Source: Bacillus sp. 03113
GTDB lineage: Bacteria > Bacillota > Bacilli > Bacillales > Cytobacillaceae
NCBI RefSeq assembly: GCF_006546985.1
Contig: NZ_VATK01000022.1
Coordinates: 1-64,000, forward strand
DNA: 64,000 bases
Reading direction: 5' to 3'
The translations under genes and the position numbers were made by a program. The notes under the pieces are model-generated. The model saw nothing but the letters and a program-made list of their open reading frames with translations. It ran no database searches and had not been told where the DNA came from. Position 1 is the first letter of the stretch. Each line of letters starts with the position of its first letter. This document shows positions 9,418-19,322 of this stretch, in pieces.

Positions 9418-10923
9418 ATGAAAGAAATTGAAAAGTCATTTCTTGAATATGTGAAAAAAATGAAGGCCTATGATGAAGCTTTGTCAGTAATTTTTTGGGA
9501 TTTGCGAACCGGTGCACCTAAAAATGGAGTAGAACAACGCTCTGAAGTGATTGGAATTTTAAGTGCTGAGGTATTTAACATGTCAACTTCAGAGGAAATG
9601 GCTTCATACATAGATGAATTATCAAAATTAGATGTATCAGACATAACAAAGAAAACAGTTGAAGAGTGCAAAAAAGAATATGAGCGGAACAAAAAAATAC
9701 CAGCGGAAGAATATAAAGAGTACGTCATTTTACAATCAAAGGCCGAGAGCATTTGGGAAGAAGCAAAAGCTAAATCAGATTTTTCAATGTTCAAGCCGTA
9801 TTTAGAAAAACTAGTTGAAATGAATAAGCGATTTATTCAATACTGGGGATACGAAGGAAATAAATATAATTCTCTACTTGATATGTACGAGCCGGGAGTC
9901 ACAGTTGAAGTATTAGATCAAGTATTTTATGAATTACGGGAGCAAATCGTTCCTCTTGTAAAAAATATTAATGCTTCTGAAAATAAACCTCAAACTGAAT
10001 TTTTATTTGAATATTTCCCTAAAGAAAAACAGCGAGACTTTAGTTTAGAAATATTGCAGCAAATTGGTTATAACTTTAAAGCAGGGCGTCTTGATGAGAC
10101 GGTCCATCCTTTCGCCATTGGAATCAATCCAGGTGATGTTCGCGTGACAACGAAGTATGATGAAAATGATTTCCGATCAGCGGTATTTGGCACGATCCAT
10201 GAAGGTGGACATGCGCTATACGAACAAAATATATCAAAGGACTTAATCGGAACACCTTTATGTACTGGAACTTCTATGGGGATACATGAGTCACAATCCT
10301 TATTTTATGAAAATTTTATCGGCAGAAACTATTCCTTTTGGAAAAATAATTATTCATTATTAAAGCAATACACAAATGGACAATTCGAGTCAGTTGAATT
10401 AAACGATTATTACCGCGCAATTAATGAATCTAAGCCATCTCTTATCCGAATTGAAGCAGATGAGTTAACATATCCATTGCACATTATTATTCGTTATGAA
10501 ATTGAAAAAGGATTATTTAATGATGAAATTGAAGTAAAGGATCTTCCGCAAATTTGGAATGACAAGTATGAAGAATACTTAGGGGTTCGTCCTGAGAACG
10601 ATGCGCAAGGACTGCTTCAAGATGTGCATTGGGCAGGTGGGAGCTTTGGGTATTTTCCTTCTTATGCTTTAGGTTATATGTATGCTGCTCAATTCAAAAA
10701 TGTATTAGTAAAAGAAGTTCCAAATTTCGAATCCTTGCTAGAGAACGGTGATCTTCTTCCAATAAAAAATTGGTTTAATGAAAAGGTTCACCAATTTGGC
10801 AAAATGAAAAAGCCTCTTGAAATCCTGCATGATGTGACTGGAGAAGGGCTAAATGCTCAATATTTAATTGATTATTTGACTGAAAAATATAGTCAGATCT
10901 ATAAGCTAGAAAAAGAATGTTAA
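9418..10923 (+). CDS. ypwA: Metallocarboxypeptidase, M32 family (YpwA)
   Basis: 501 residues, full length for the M32 (thermostable carboxypeptidase 1) family. The zinc motif is HEGGH (261-265). The family-specific HPF (230-232) and DVRVT (240-244) motifs and a downstream HESQSLFYEN carrying the third ligand are present. It releases C-terminal amino acids from peptides in the cytoplasm; no signal peptide is visible. The ribosome site is AGGGGGAG. xpt follows after 44 bases without a terminator, so the two may be co-transcribed. Confidence 0.93.
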   Translation: MKEIEKSFLEYVKKMKAYDEALSVIFWDLRTGAPKNGVEQRSEVIGILSAEVFNMSTSEEMASYIDELSKLDVSDITKKTVEECKKEYERNKKIPAEEYKEYVILQSKAESIWEEAKAKSDFSMFKPYLEKLVEMNKRFIQYWGYEGNKYNSLLDMYEPGVTVEVLDQVFYELREQIVPLVKNINASENKPQTEFLFEYFPKEKQRDFSLEILQQIGYNFKAGRLDETVHPFAIGINPGDVRVTTKYDENDFRSAVFGTIHEGGHALYEQNISKDLIGTPLCTGTSMGIHESQSLFYENFIGRNYSFWKNNYSLLKQYTNGQFESVELNDYYRAINESKPSLIRIEADELTYPLHIIIRYEIEKGLFNDEIEVKDLPQIWNDKYEEYLGVRPENDAQGLLQDVHWAGGSFGYFPSYALGYMYAAQFKNVLVKEVPNFESLLENGDLLPIKNWFNEKVHQFGKMKKPLEILHDVTGEGLNAQYLIDYLTEKYSQIYKLEKEC

Positions 10924-10943
10924 GTCATTGATTGCTCGTTTGA

Positions 10944-11564
<621 letters not shown>

Positions 11565-11576
11565 GATTTACAGAAG

Positions 11577-11607
11577 GCGTCCTTCTTTGAAGAGGGCGTT
11601 TTTTTGA
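11577..11607 (+). terminator. Probable terminator of xpt
   Basis: CGTCCTTC pairs imperfectly with GAAGAGGGCG (two-base bulge), followed by a run of seven T. Confidence 0.6.
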
Positions 11608-11611
11608 TGTC

Positions 11612-11693
11612 TAGCTGCGAAGTACAGGATGTACGAGTGCCGATGCCGATGTTGCCACAGGACGTGGCACCCTTAATCGGCCGCTTTTCTTGT
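11612..11693. repeat. Structured intergenic repeat with two AGGA-loop hairpins
   Basis: GC-rich block between xpt and the next gene. It holds GTACAGGATGTAC (11622-11634; stem GTAC/GTAC, loop AGGAT) and GCCACAGGACGTGGC (11654-11668; stem GCCAC/GTGGC, loop AGGAC). Similar hairpins lie in the repeat at 23903-24012 on the opposite strand. It looks like a member of a dispersed repeat family; copy number elsewhere in the genome is unknown. Confidence 0.5.
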
Positions 11694-11803
11694 TACAAAA
11701 TTGTGAAAATTCAATTAGAGTATTGAAAATGATTATCGTTGATGATAGAATTCTAATTGAGGTTGAAAGTTATTCTCACTACTACATAAGGATGGTGTTT
11801 GAC

Positions 11804-11890
11804 ATGGTAGCAATGTTTATCTTAGCTGCAATTGTAGGATGTTCGATCTTAATGAAATATGTGTTACAGAACGTATCTAAACAATCATAA
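11804..11890 (+). CDS. Candidate small membrane peptide, 28 aa
   Basis: Not recognised. From ATG 11804 the peptide is one hydrophobic segment (MFILAAIVGCSILMKYVL) with a short polar end. An in-frame ATG at 11792 would add four residues. The ribosome site is modest (AAGG about 12 bases upstream). The frame stays open back to 11690, but that part overlaps the repeat edge and is probably not translated. Confidence 0.4.
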   Translation: MVAMFILAAIVGCSILMKYVLQNVSKQS

Positions 11891-11961
11891 TCGATATAAA
11901 AAGAAAATCAATTTGACCGATCTTCCATATAATGAAACATCATTATTTGGAGTTGATTGAT

Positions 11962-12297
11962 ATGGCAAAGTGGATTGATGTGAATGTTTCAACACTAAAA
12001 TTGAGGTTGTTTGACGGAAATAAAATACTGAAGACCTATCCGATTTCTGTTGGGAAAATCTTGACTCCGACGCCTAGTGGAAATTATAAGATTATTAATA
12101 AACAATATAATCCTGGTGGTCCTTTTGGACAATTGTGGATGGGTTTATCAAAGCCGCATTATGGTATACACGGGACAAACAACCCTTCTTCGATCGGAAA
12201 AAGGGTTTCAAAAGGTTGTATCCGTATGCAGAATCGGGATGTTAAAGAACTATCATCCATGGTTCCAGTTGGTACAAACGTGTATATCCATAAGTAA
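11962..12297 (+). CDS. Minimal L,D-transpeptidase (YkuD domain only)
   Basis: 111 residues that are essentially only the YkuD catalytic domain. The conserved [10 protein letters not shown] and SKGCIRM motifs give the catalytic His and Cys. Such enzymes form 3-3 peptidoglycan crosslinks or tailor spore cortex or coat. There is no LysM domain, signal peptide or membrane helix, whereas B. subtilis YkuD has LysM and is longer. Start 11962 is chosen because GGAGTTGATTGAT precedes it; the ATG at 11932 has no site. Lack of an export signal suggests delivery in the mother cell, as for spore-coat enzymes. That is inference. Confidence 0.85.
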   Translation: MAKWIDVNVSTLKLRLFDGNKILKTYPISVGKILTPTPSGNYKIINKQYNPGGPFGQLWMGLSKPHYGIHGTNNPSSIGKRVSKGCIRMQNRDVKELSSMVPVGTNVYIHK

Positions 12298-12334
12298 TTG
12301 ATGAAAAAAACCTTCAAAAAAATATAGTAGTATT

Positions 12335-12398
12335 GGCCCCGCCTACGCCTAATACCATGATAGCCACACACGCTATCTGACCTGCTTTTTATTTTACT
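12335..12398. repeat. GC-rich intergenic block with a perfect hairpin
   Basis: Lies between the convergent L,D-transpeptidase and YdcF-like genes. GATAGC and GCTATC (12360-12378, loop CACACAC) form a perfect stem. The block stands out against AT-rich flanks and may be a dispersed repeat or serve as a terminator. Confidence 0.35.
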
Positions 12399-12464
12399 AC
12401 ACAAATTTGAATAAATTTCCCTAATAATGTTAATAAAATGTAAATAATTGAACATATGAATACT

Positions 12465-13211
12465 TTAATTTTTAATCGAAATGGCAAGCTGTCCTAAATA
12501 TTCTTTTAGGGCGATTCTTACATGTCCAAAATCAGAAGGAACAAATTTACTTACATAAACTCGAAGCTCTGCACTTGTTTTATAATCTGTTGGAAAGGGT
12601 GTAGGGTTTACCCCGATTTTCGAGAAATTTTGCATCGATCGTTTCATATGATAGGCAGAGGTTACTAATATAGGCTTTTGAAAATGATTAGCTTTCAATA
12701 TTACTTTTGTAAATTTTGCGTTTTGTGTTGTATTTAAGCTTTTATTTTCAATGTAAATCTTATTTTCTGGAATTCCTAAACCTATAAGCTGGCGTTTTGC
12801 AATCTCAGCTTCATTTCCAGAATCTTTAAAAACACTTCCACCAGAAACAATAATAGGTAGCTCGGTTTTTTTATATAGTCTTGCAACTGTTAACAGTCTG
12901 TTTGCAGCATCTCCTGAAAGCTGCCCATTTCCGTCAATGTCAGCGGTCCCGCGAGTAGCTCCTGCACCAAGCATAATAATGACATCTCCATCTAAAGAGC
13001 TTGGGGGATCGTAGTCTGATTCCAACGAGTGAATCAACAGATCACCAGTAACTGGAATAGATAATAGATACAAAGAGACAGTAATAAATAGCAACCAACT
13101 AGCAAGTCTTTTTTTATGTCTGTAAAAAAAAATGCTCATGAATAGAAATAAAATAATAAAGATACCAGGCGGCATCAAAAATCCGTAAATTACTTTTATT
13201 ATGTATAGCAT
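12465..13211 (-). CDS. YdcF/ElyC-like DUF218 membrane protein
   Basis: 248 residues. Two N-terminal membrane helices (residues about 5-28 and 34-58) are followed by an extracytoplasmic DUF218 domain with the typical DVIIMLGAGATRG, LPIIVSGGSVF, NTTQNAKF and LVTSAYHMKRS motifs. ElyC and SanA of this family affect envelope integrity in enterobacteria; the Bacillus function is unknown. The ribosome site AGAGGTG sits seven bases before the ATG. It is convergent with the L,D-transpeptidase gene and divergent from dynA. Confidence 0.85.
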   Translation of the reverse strand: MLYIIKVIYGFLMPPGIFIILFLFMSIFFYRHKKRLASWLLFITVSLYLLSIPVTGDLLIHSLESDYDPPSSLDGDVIIMLGAGATRGTADIDGNGQLSGDAANRLLTVARLYKKTELPIIVSGGSVFKDSGNEAEIAKRQLIGLGIPENKIYIENKSLNTTQNAKFTKVILKANHFQKPILVTSAYHMKRSMQNFSKIGVNPTPFPTDYKTSAELRVYVSKFVPSDFGHVRIALKEYLGQLAISIKN

Positions 13212-13376
13212 ATCAACACCTCTTACGAACCATTATAACTTGTTTCTTAATCGAAAGTGAACGATTTCTGTATTCCAATCATTTTCAACTCAACAATTCT
13301 TAGTCTAATAATTGGGAATACAATATTAAATCGTTTACAATAAAAATAACTTAAATTATAAGGGGTTTTTTATTTC

Positions 13377-16300
13377 ATGGTACAAATTGTTCCGAGAGAA
13401 GATAAAAACACTTATTTCCATGGAATGGGTCTGCTTTATCGTTTATTTTTAGAAAATCAAGATAACGAGAATGCAGAAAAAGTGAAGCAGGTTGCGTTAA
13501 AATTGAAAAAAGAAGAATATAACATTGCATTTTGCGGTCATTTCTCTGCTGGCAAATCAAGTATGATTAATTTTTTATTAGGAGAAGAGTTGGTCCCTTC
13601 AAGCCCGATCCCGACAAGTGCAAATCTAGTTAAAATAAAAAATGGAAAAGATGGAGCTAAAGTCTATTATAAAAAGGAAAACCCAAAGCTTTACCCAGCT
13701 CCCTATGATATTGAAATGATCCGATCTTTTTGCATGAATGGGGATGAAATTGAAGTTGTTGAACTAATTTGCTCTTCCTGCAAGCTCCCAGAGAATGTTG
13801 TATTTATGGATACACCAGGTATAGACTCAACAGATGATGCCCATCGCATAGCGACAGAATCTTCCCTCCATATTGCGGACCTAGTTCTTTATGTTATGGA
13901 CTATAATCATGTCCAATCAGAAGTTAATTTTTTATTTACAAAGGAATTAGCTTTAGCAGGGAAGGAAATAGTACTGATCATTAATCAAATTGATAAGCAT
14001 CGCAATGAAGAAATTGATTTTCAAACCTTTACAAGTACGGTTGCAGAATCCTTTGCTTCTTGGGGAGTGCATCCTATTTATTTTTTCTTTACCTCATTAA
14101 AAGATGAGAAGCATCCCCTTAATGAACTGATAAAGCTTCAGCACTTTATTCAACATAGAATATTGTATGGACATGAACAGATGAGGCATTCTATTGCTAA
14201 TTCATTAAGAAAAATAGCTGACGATCATTTGATGTTTTTAAAAGAACGTGACGAAAGAAGAAGTTATCATTCTAGCCTTCTATTAAATGAGTTGTCAGAA
14301 CAGGAAAAGAGTCAACTTCGATTAAAATATGAAGAAGAGGTAAATAAACTTCAGCGTTTGCAAAAGTTCGTACGTGAAAATGAATTGAGCATCCGTAATA
14401 ATGTGGATTCTATTCTTAAAAATGCGTATCTCATGCCATATCAAATTCGCGAACTAGCTGAAAGCTATTTACAGTCCTGTCAACCAGATTATAAAATTGG
14501 ATTCCTTTTTTCGAAAAAGAAAGCTCAAATAGAGAGACATTCACGGCTCAATCGTTTTTATCAGTCTTTGTCTGAACAAGTAAAATCACAAATAGATTGG
14601 CATATAAAAGAGCTTTTCTATAAAGGCATCAAGGAAAATAACGTCGATGATCCATCTTTATTAAAAATGGTTCAACATTATCAGGTTCCTTTTACAGAGG
14701 AACTGCTCGTTCAGTCCGTTAATAAAGCAGCCGGACTTTCTGGTGATTATGTTTTATTATATACAAATGAAATAGCAGAATTATTGAAGAAGATTGCTAG
14801 AAAAGCTTTAGGTGATATTTTCGAGCGTTATATTAAACGATTGCAAGAAAATAATGAAAAGCTTTCTAAACAATCGAAAGTCAATCAAAAGAATTTACAA
14901 GACTATATAAATGCCTCTGAAGAGCTAGAGATAATGGCAGCTGAAGTGGAAAAAATGAATGCGCTCGTCAATGATATCTTATCGAATCCTTATCATGAGT
15001 TAGATATTGTGAAGACAGAGCAACTATTATCAGAATCGTTCGAAGATATAGAAATTGTGAAGGAAGCACCCGTTTTATTAAAACCAAAAGAAAAGCAAGA
15101 AGAGTTTGCCGCTGTTACTCATAAGGCAATCATAGAAAAAAATTCAGTTAAGCATTCTTCCATCATCAATCGGTTATATATCACTGCCCAAGAACTTAAG
15201 AATCTACCAGGGTTTCATAAAATAGCTGATCGATTATTGGATAAAGCAAAAAGGGTAGAAAATAAACAGTTTACCGTTGCATTATTCGGAGCCTTTAGTG
15301 CTGGGAAATCATCGTTTGCCAATGCCTTATTAGGCACAAAGCTATTGCCTGTTTCGCCAAATCCAACGACAGCATCAATAAATAAAATCATGCCGATTGA
15401 TCAAGCACATCCTCATGGAACGGTGTTAGTAAAGCTAAAATCAACGGAAAGTATGCTGCAGGATATAAACTTGTCTCTTCAAACCTTTCAATTAAAAGCA
15501 AAAAATTTATCGGAAGCACAAGATTTTATTAAAAAAGTGATAAATAATAGAAAAAATGAGAGGAGTGGAAGCAAAAACGTTCATTACAACTTCCTTCAAG
15601 CTTTTTCTAATGGGTATGAAAGCTACGAAAATCAGTTAGGAAATATGATTGAAGTTGATTTAAAAGAATTTCAATTTTATGTTGTACAGGAAGAAAAATC
15701 ATGTTTCGTTGAACTGATCGAGGTGTATTATGATTGTTCTTTCACAAGAAAGGGTATTACGCTAGTGGATACACCAGGAGCAGATTCCATTAATGCACGG
15801 CATACGGCTGTTTCATTTGATTATATAAAAAATTCGGATGCAATCTTGTTTATCACCTACTACCACCATGCATTTTCAAAAGCAGATCGAGAATTTTTAA
15901 TTCAACTTGGACGTGTAAAGGATGCATTTGAACTTGATAAAATGTTCTTTCTTGTCAATGCAATTGATTTAGCAGAACGAGAAGAGGATCTGCAGGCAGT
16001 AATGAACTATGTGAAAAAGCAATTAATCACATTTGGAATTCGCAGCCCGCATTTGTACGGGGTTTCTAGTTTAATAGCATTAATAGAAAAGCTTGAAGGA
16101 TCAAGAATAAATGATTCTCGAATCCATGCTTTTGAAAATGATTTTTATTCCTTTTTAGAAAAAGATCTTATGATGTTAAGCATAGCACGTGCAGAAAATG
16201 AATGGGATAGGGCGATCCAGCAGTTAAAACATTTGATCCGAAGCTATGAATTAGGAAAAGAAGAAAAAGAGATAAGAAAACAGGCGATTACAGATGAAAA

Positions 16301-17042
16301 GATAAAAGTATCTGCTATGATTAAAGGAGAACAACCAGAATTTCTTTTCGAGAGATTGCAGCAGGAAACAGATGAGCTTTTGTATTATTTAAAGCAAAGA
16401 GTGTTTTTTCGTTACCAGGATTTTATTCGTGAAGCCTTTAATCCTGCTGTGATAAAAGGAGACAATCGAACGATAAAATCTTCTTTACAATATGCATTAA
16501 AGGAATTTCTTTCTTCCTTTGGATTTGATTTTGCACAGGAATTACGTGCAACGACACTTAGGTTAGAAGCATTTATTTATCAGATGCTATCTGAATATCA
16601 GAATCAGATGATTCAATCTCTAATAAAGATTAATCATGAACTTTCCTTTAGCGAATATGAGAGACAAAAAAGCGATAGTATTACATTTAAAGCAGCATTT
16701 GAAAACATTGAAACGAGTCTTTTCCAAAAAGCTTTAGCGTATTTTAAAAATCCGAAATTCTTTTTTGAAGGGGACGGCAGAAACCTATTGAGTGAAGAGA
16801 TTGAAGCAGTGATGAAAGAGCCAGCTGATGACTATTTACAAATACAAGGAGATCGTCTCGAAAATCACTATAAAAGCATCCTTGAACAAAACTGGACGAA
16901 CATGGTGGCTGATATGATTGATCAATCTGATCTTTATTACGCAGGCATTATGTCATCTTTAAGCGAACATTTTCCAATTGATCAGCTTAAGGAAACAGAA
17001 AAGAAATTATTGAATCTAAATGATGGGAGTCGGTTAAAGTGA
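13377..17042 (+). CDS. dynA: Two-headed bacterial dynamin DynA
   Basis: 1221 residues, an internal duplication of two dynamin units as in B. subtilis DynA (YpbR, about 1193). Head 1 has GHFSAGKSS (54-62), DTPG and NQID; head 2 has GAFSAGKSS (near 638-646), DTPGAD and NAID. Long helical stalk segments follow each head, with predicted coiled coils. DynA binds and fuses membranes and helps protect cells from pores and phage lysis. Both P-loops and both G3 motifs look intact. The following sulfurtransferase gene overlaps by four bases (GTGA), so translation is likely coupled. Very confident. Confidence 0.95.
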   Translation: MVQIVPREDKNTYFHGMGLLYRLFLENQDNENAEKVKQVALKLKKEEYNIAFCGHFSAGKSSMINFLLGEELVPSSPIPTSANLVKIKNGKDGAKVYYKKENPKLYPAPYDIEMIRSFCMNGDEIEVVELICSSCKLPENVVFMDTPGIDSTDDAHRIATESSLHIADLVLYVMDYNHVQSEVNFLFTKELALAGKEIVLIINQIDKHRNEEIDFQTFTSTVAESFASWGVHPIYFFFTSLKDEKHPLNELIKLQHFIQHRILYGHEQMRHSIANSLRKIADDHLMFLKERDERRSYHSSLLLNELSEQEKSQLRLKYEEEVNKLQRLQKFVRENELSIRNNVDSILKNAYLMPYQIRELAESYLQSCQPDYKIGFLFSKKKAQIERHSRLNRFYQSLSEQVKSQIDWHIKELFYKGIKENNVDDPSLLKMVQHYQVPFTEELLVQSVNKAAGLSGDYVLLYTNEIAELLKKIARKALGDIFERYIKRLQENNEKLSKQSKVNQKNLQDYINASEELEIMAAEVEKMNALVNDILSNPYHELDIVKTEQLLSESFEDIEIVKEAPVLLKPKEKQEEFAAVTHKAIIEKNSVKHSSIINRLYITAQELKNLPGFHKIADRLLDKAKRVENKQFTVALFGAFSAGKSSFANALLGTKLLPVSPNPTTASINKIMPIDQAHPHGTVLVKLKSTESMLQDINLSLQTFQLKAKNLSEAQDFIKKVINNRKNERSGSKNVHYNFLQAFSNGYESYENQLGNMIEVDLKEFQFYVVQEEKSCFVELIEVYYDCSFTRKGITLVDTPGADSINARHTAVSFDYIKNSDAILFITYYHHAFSKADREFLIQLGRVKDAFELDKMFFLVNAIDLAEREEDLQAVMNYVKKQLITFGIRSPHLYGVSSLIALIEKLEGSRINDSRIHAFENDFYSFLEKDLMMLSIARAENEWDRAIQQLKHLIRSYELGKEEKEIRKQAITDEKIKVSAMIKGEQPEFLFERLQQETDELLYYLKQRVFFRYQDFIREAFNPAVIKGDNRTIKSSLQYALKEFLSSFGFDFAQELRATTLRLEAFIYQMLSEYQNQMIQSLIKINHELSFSEYERQKSDSITFKAAFENIETSLFQKALAYFKNPKFFFEGDGRNLLSEEIEAVMKEPADDYLQIQGDRLENHYKSILEQNWTNMVADMIDQSDLYYAGIMSSLSEHFPIDQLKETEKKLLNLNDGSRLK

Positions 17043-17881
17043 ATTTTGTTGTGGAAAAGCAATGGCTCGCTGAACAATTAAATAATGAGAAGGTTAAAAT
17101 TGTGGATTGCCGCTTTCAATTAGGAAATCCAGATGAAGGAGAAAAGCTTTATCTAAAAAGCCATCTCCCTGGTGCATACTACTTTGATTTAGAAAAGAAA
17201 TTATCCGCTCCTGTTTCAAAGCACGGGGGAAGGCACCCGTTGCCTGAAATAGACCAATTTCAAATGGAAGTAGAAAAAGCAGGAATCGACAATACTAAAA
17301 TTGTTATCGCCTATGATGATGGGGAAGGGCAGTATGCATCTAGATTTTGGTGGATGATGACTTACATAGGTCATGATGAGGTGTACGTATTAAATGAAGG
17401 TTTTAAAGGGTGGGTAGAAGCTGGCTACTCAACGACGAAGGAAGTACCTGAAGTTGAATTAGCAAAATTTGATCTAAATATTCGGAAAGAGATGCTTGCT
17501 TCTTATGAGGAAGTGAAGGAAGCTGTCGATCAAAAGAAAAAATCGCCTATATTAATTGATTCAAGAGATGAAAGACGCTATTTAGGAGAAATTGAGCCAA
17601 TCGATAAAAGACCCGGACATATTCCAGGTGCAATCAATAAAGTGTGGTCAGATGGATTGGAACAAGGTTCATTTAAAAATAAAGAAGAGCAGAAAAAAAG
17701 ATTTGCTGAGCTAAATCAAGAGGAGCCTATCATTGTTTATTGCGGGTCAGGCGTAACAGCCTCCCCTAATTACATAGCTTTAAAAATGGCTGGTTATCAA
17801 AACGTAAAGCTCTATGCAGGGAGCTATAGCGATTGGGTTTCTTATGATGATAACCCAGTAGTGAAAGGAGAAGAATCATAG
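17039..17881 (+). CDS. 3-mercaptopyruvate/thiosulfate sulfurtransferase (tandem rhodanese)
   Basis: 280 residues with two rhodanese domains. The C-terminal active loop is CGSGVTA (catalytic Cys235), the loop typical of mercaptopyruvate sulfurtransferase rather than classical thiosulfate rhodanese (CRKGVT). The linker-side SHLPGAYYFDLE and RPGHIPGAIN signatures of the two domains are present. It moves sulfane sulfur from 3-mercaptopyruvate to cyanide or thiols. GTG start overlapping the dynA stop. The coupling to dynA is not explained by function. A stem-loop terminator follows. Confidence 0.9.
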   Translation: MNFVVEKQWLAEQLNNEKVKIVDCRFQLGNPDEGEKLYLKSHLPGAYYFDLEKKLSAPVSKHGGRHPLPEIDQFQMEVEKAGIDNTKIVIAYDDGEGQYASRFWWMMTYIGHDEVYVLNEGFKGWVEAGYSTTKEVPEVELAKFDLNIRKEMLASYEEVKEAVDQKKKSPILIDSRDERRYLGEIEPIDKRPGHIPGAINKVWSDGLEQGSFKNKEEQKKRFAELNQEEPIIVYCGSGVTASPNYIALKMAGYQNVKLYAGSYSDWVSYDDNPVVKGEES

Positions 17882-17908
17882 ATATTGATAGAGTGTTTCA
17901 TTCGTGAG

Positions 17909-17950
17909 GGATGATCCATCATATATAAAATGATGAGTCATCCTTTTTTC
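17909..17950 (+). terminator. Terminator after the sulfurtransferase gene
   Basis: A 14-bp stem, GGATGATCCATCAT with ATGATGAGTCATCC (two adjacent mismatches), followed by TTTTTT. Confidence 0.82.
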
Positions 17951-18051
17951 TTTTTAAATAAATCATCACTACACATTTAAAGGTATATAAAAAAATTGTG
18001 TTTTTCCGTGCTATAATAATCCATGTACAAGTTTTTTTAGGGGGAAATATT

Positions 18052-18945
18052 TTGAATACAGTGAAAAAAGAATCCTTGCTGCTTGTTGATGGGATGGCTC
18101 TATTATTTCGAGCTTTTTTTGCCACGGCGGTTACAGGGCAATTTATGTATAATTCTAAGGGCACTCCTACTAATGCAGTTTACGGGTTTGTGAAGCATTT
18201 TTTTACAGCGATTCAATCCTTTAAGCCGTCTCACGTTGCTGTTTGTTGGGATATGGGGAGTAAAACCTTTCGAACTGAGCTATTTTCTGACTATAAAGCA
18301 AATCGATCTGAAGCACCTGTCGAATTGATGCCTCAATTTGACCTTGTGAAGGAGATGGTGCAAGCTTTTGATGTTCCGAATATAGGGTTAGAAGGCTATG
18401 AGGCAGATGACTGTATCGGGACGATTGCTGCAAAAAAGGGTAAAGAAATGGATATCCTGATTCTGACAGGCGATCAAGATATTCTGCAGCTGCTAGATGA
18501 TCGAATCTCAGTTGTCCTATTAAAAAAAGGTTTTGGGAACTACCTAATTCATACAAAGGATACCTTATTCGAGGAAAAAGGGATTAGACCGAAGCAATTG
18601 ATTGACATCAAAGCATTAATGGGGGATCCGAGTGATAATTATCCAGGTGTGAAGGGGATCGGAGAAAAAACGGCTATTAAGCTCATTCAGCAATTTGAGC
18701 ATATCGATGGTGTTGTTTCTAATTTAGATCAATTAACAAAAGGGCAGCGAACAAAGATTGAGCAAGATCTTGAAATGCTTCACTTGTGCAGAACACTTGC
18801 AGAAATTAAATGTGATGTACCAGTAGATTGCGTTCTGGAAGAAGCAATATTTAATATTAATCGAGAAAAAGCCATCATGAAAATTAGAGATGTAGAATTA
18901 AAGGGACTTCATCGCTTTTTAAACATACAAGAAGAATTAGCCTAA
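18052..18945 (+). CDS. ypcP: 5'-3' flap exonuclease, FEN family (YpcP)
   Basis: 297 residues, matching the about 296 of YpcP. LLVDGMALLFRAFFA carries the first metal-binding Asp; LEGYEADDCIGTIA and LTGDQDILQLL supply the acidic cluster; MGDPSDNYPGVKGIGEKTA is the helix-hairpin-helix. This stand-alone version of the Pol I 5' nuclease domain cleaves flaps and RNA-DNA junctions during Okazaki fragment maturation. The start is TTG at 18052, seven bases after AGGGGG; the open frame from 17998 has no site. The gene is named fenA in some recent work. Confidence 0.93.
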   Translation: MNTVKKESLLLVDGMALLFRAFFATAVTGQFMYNSKGTPTNAVYGFVKHFFTAIQSFKPSHVAVCWDMGSKTFRTELFSDYKANRSEAPVELMPQFDLVKEMVQAFDVPNIGLEGYEADDCIGTIAAKKGKEMDILILTGDQDILQLLDDRISVVLLKKGFGNYLIHTKDTLFEEKGIRPKQLIDIKALMGDPSDNYPGVKGIGEKTAIKLIQQFEHIDGVVSNLDQLTKGQRTKIEQDLEMLHLCRTLAEIKCDVPVDCVLEEAIFNINREKAIMKIRDVELKGLHRFLNIQEELA

Positions 18946-18994
18946 AAATGAAACTAGTAAGATGTTTTGGGAAGTTGTTTAGAGAGGAATGATT

Positions 18995-19270
18995 ATGTCT
19001 GTGAAAACTGTGGAGGAATACTTGCTTCACTTACAAAGCAAAGGATTTCAGTTTCCCGAAGACGCTGTTGGTTTTATCTATTTTGGAAAACACTATACTA
19101 ATGCTTCAGATGAAATAACAAATACAGCGATTGAACTAACCTTAAAAGCACAGCTGCATTTTGATGGAAGCTTTTATGTATCTTTACTCGAAAGATTCGT
19201 AGCAAACAAAATAGAGACACGATACGATGCAATCCAATACGTAAAAGAAAAGCAGCTTTTATTAATTTAA
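18995..19270 (+). CDS. Small conserved protein, possibly DUF6123
   Basis: 91 residues, start at 18995 seven bases after AGAGAGG (ATG 18989 is too near). Sequence features are an acidic, helical fold with EEYLLHLQSKGF and a GFIYFGKHYTNASDE segment. I associate this with the Bacillus DUF6123 family from memory only. No membrane segment, cysteine pair or known catalytic motif is visible. It sits between the flap nuclease gene and a terminator. Confidence 0.65.
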   Translation: MSVKTVEEYLLHLQSKGFQFPEDAVGFIYFGKHYTNASDEITNTAIELTLKAQLHFDGSFYVSLLERFVANKIETRYDAIQYVKEKQLLLI

Positions 19271-19280
19271 ATAGCATATA

Positions 19281-19322
19281 GCGTGACTATTAATCCTTTC
19301 TATTAGCAGCCACGCTTTTCTT
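19281..19322. terminator. Terminator between convergent genes
   Basis: GCGTG with CACGC plus an AT-rich inner stem (TATTAAT with ATTAGCAG, imperfect), then a T-rich tail. It lies between the DUF6123-like gene and the convergent transporter gene. Confidence 0.6.
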
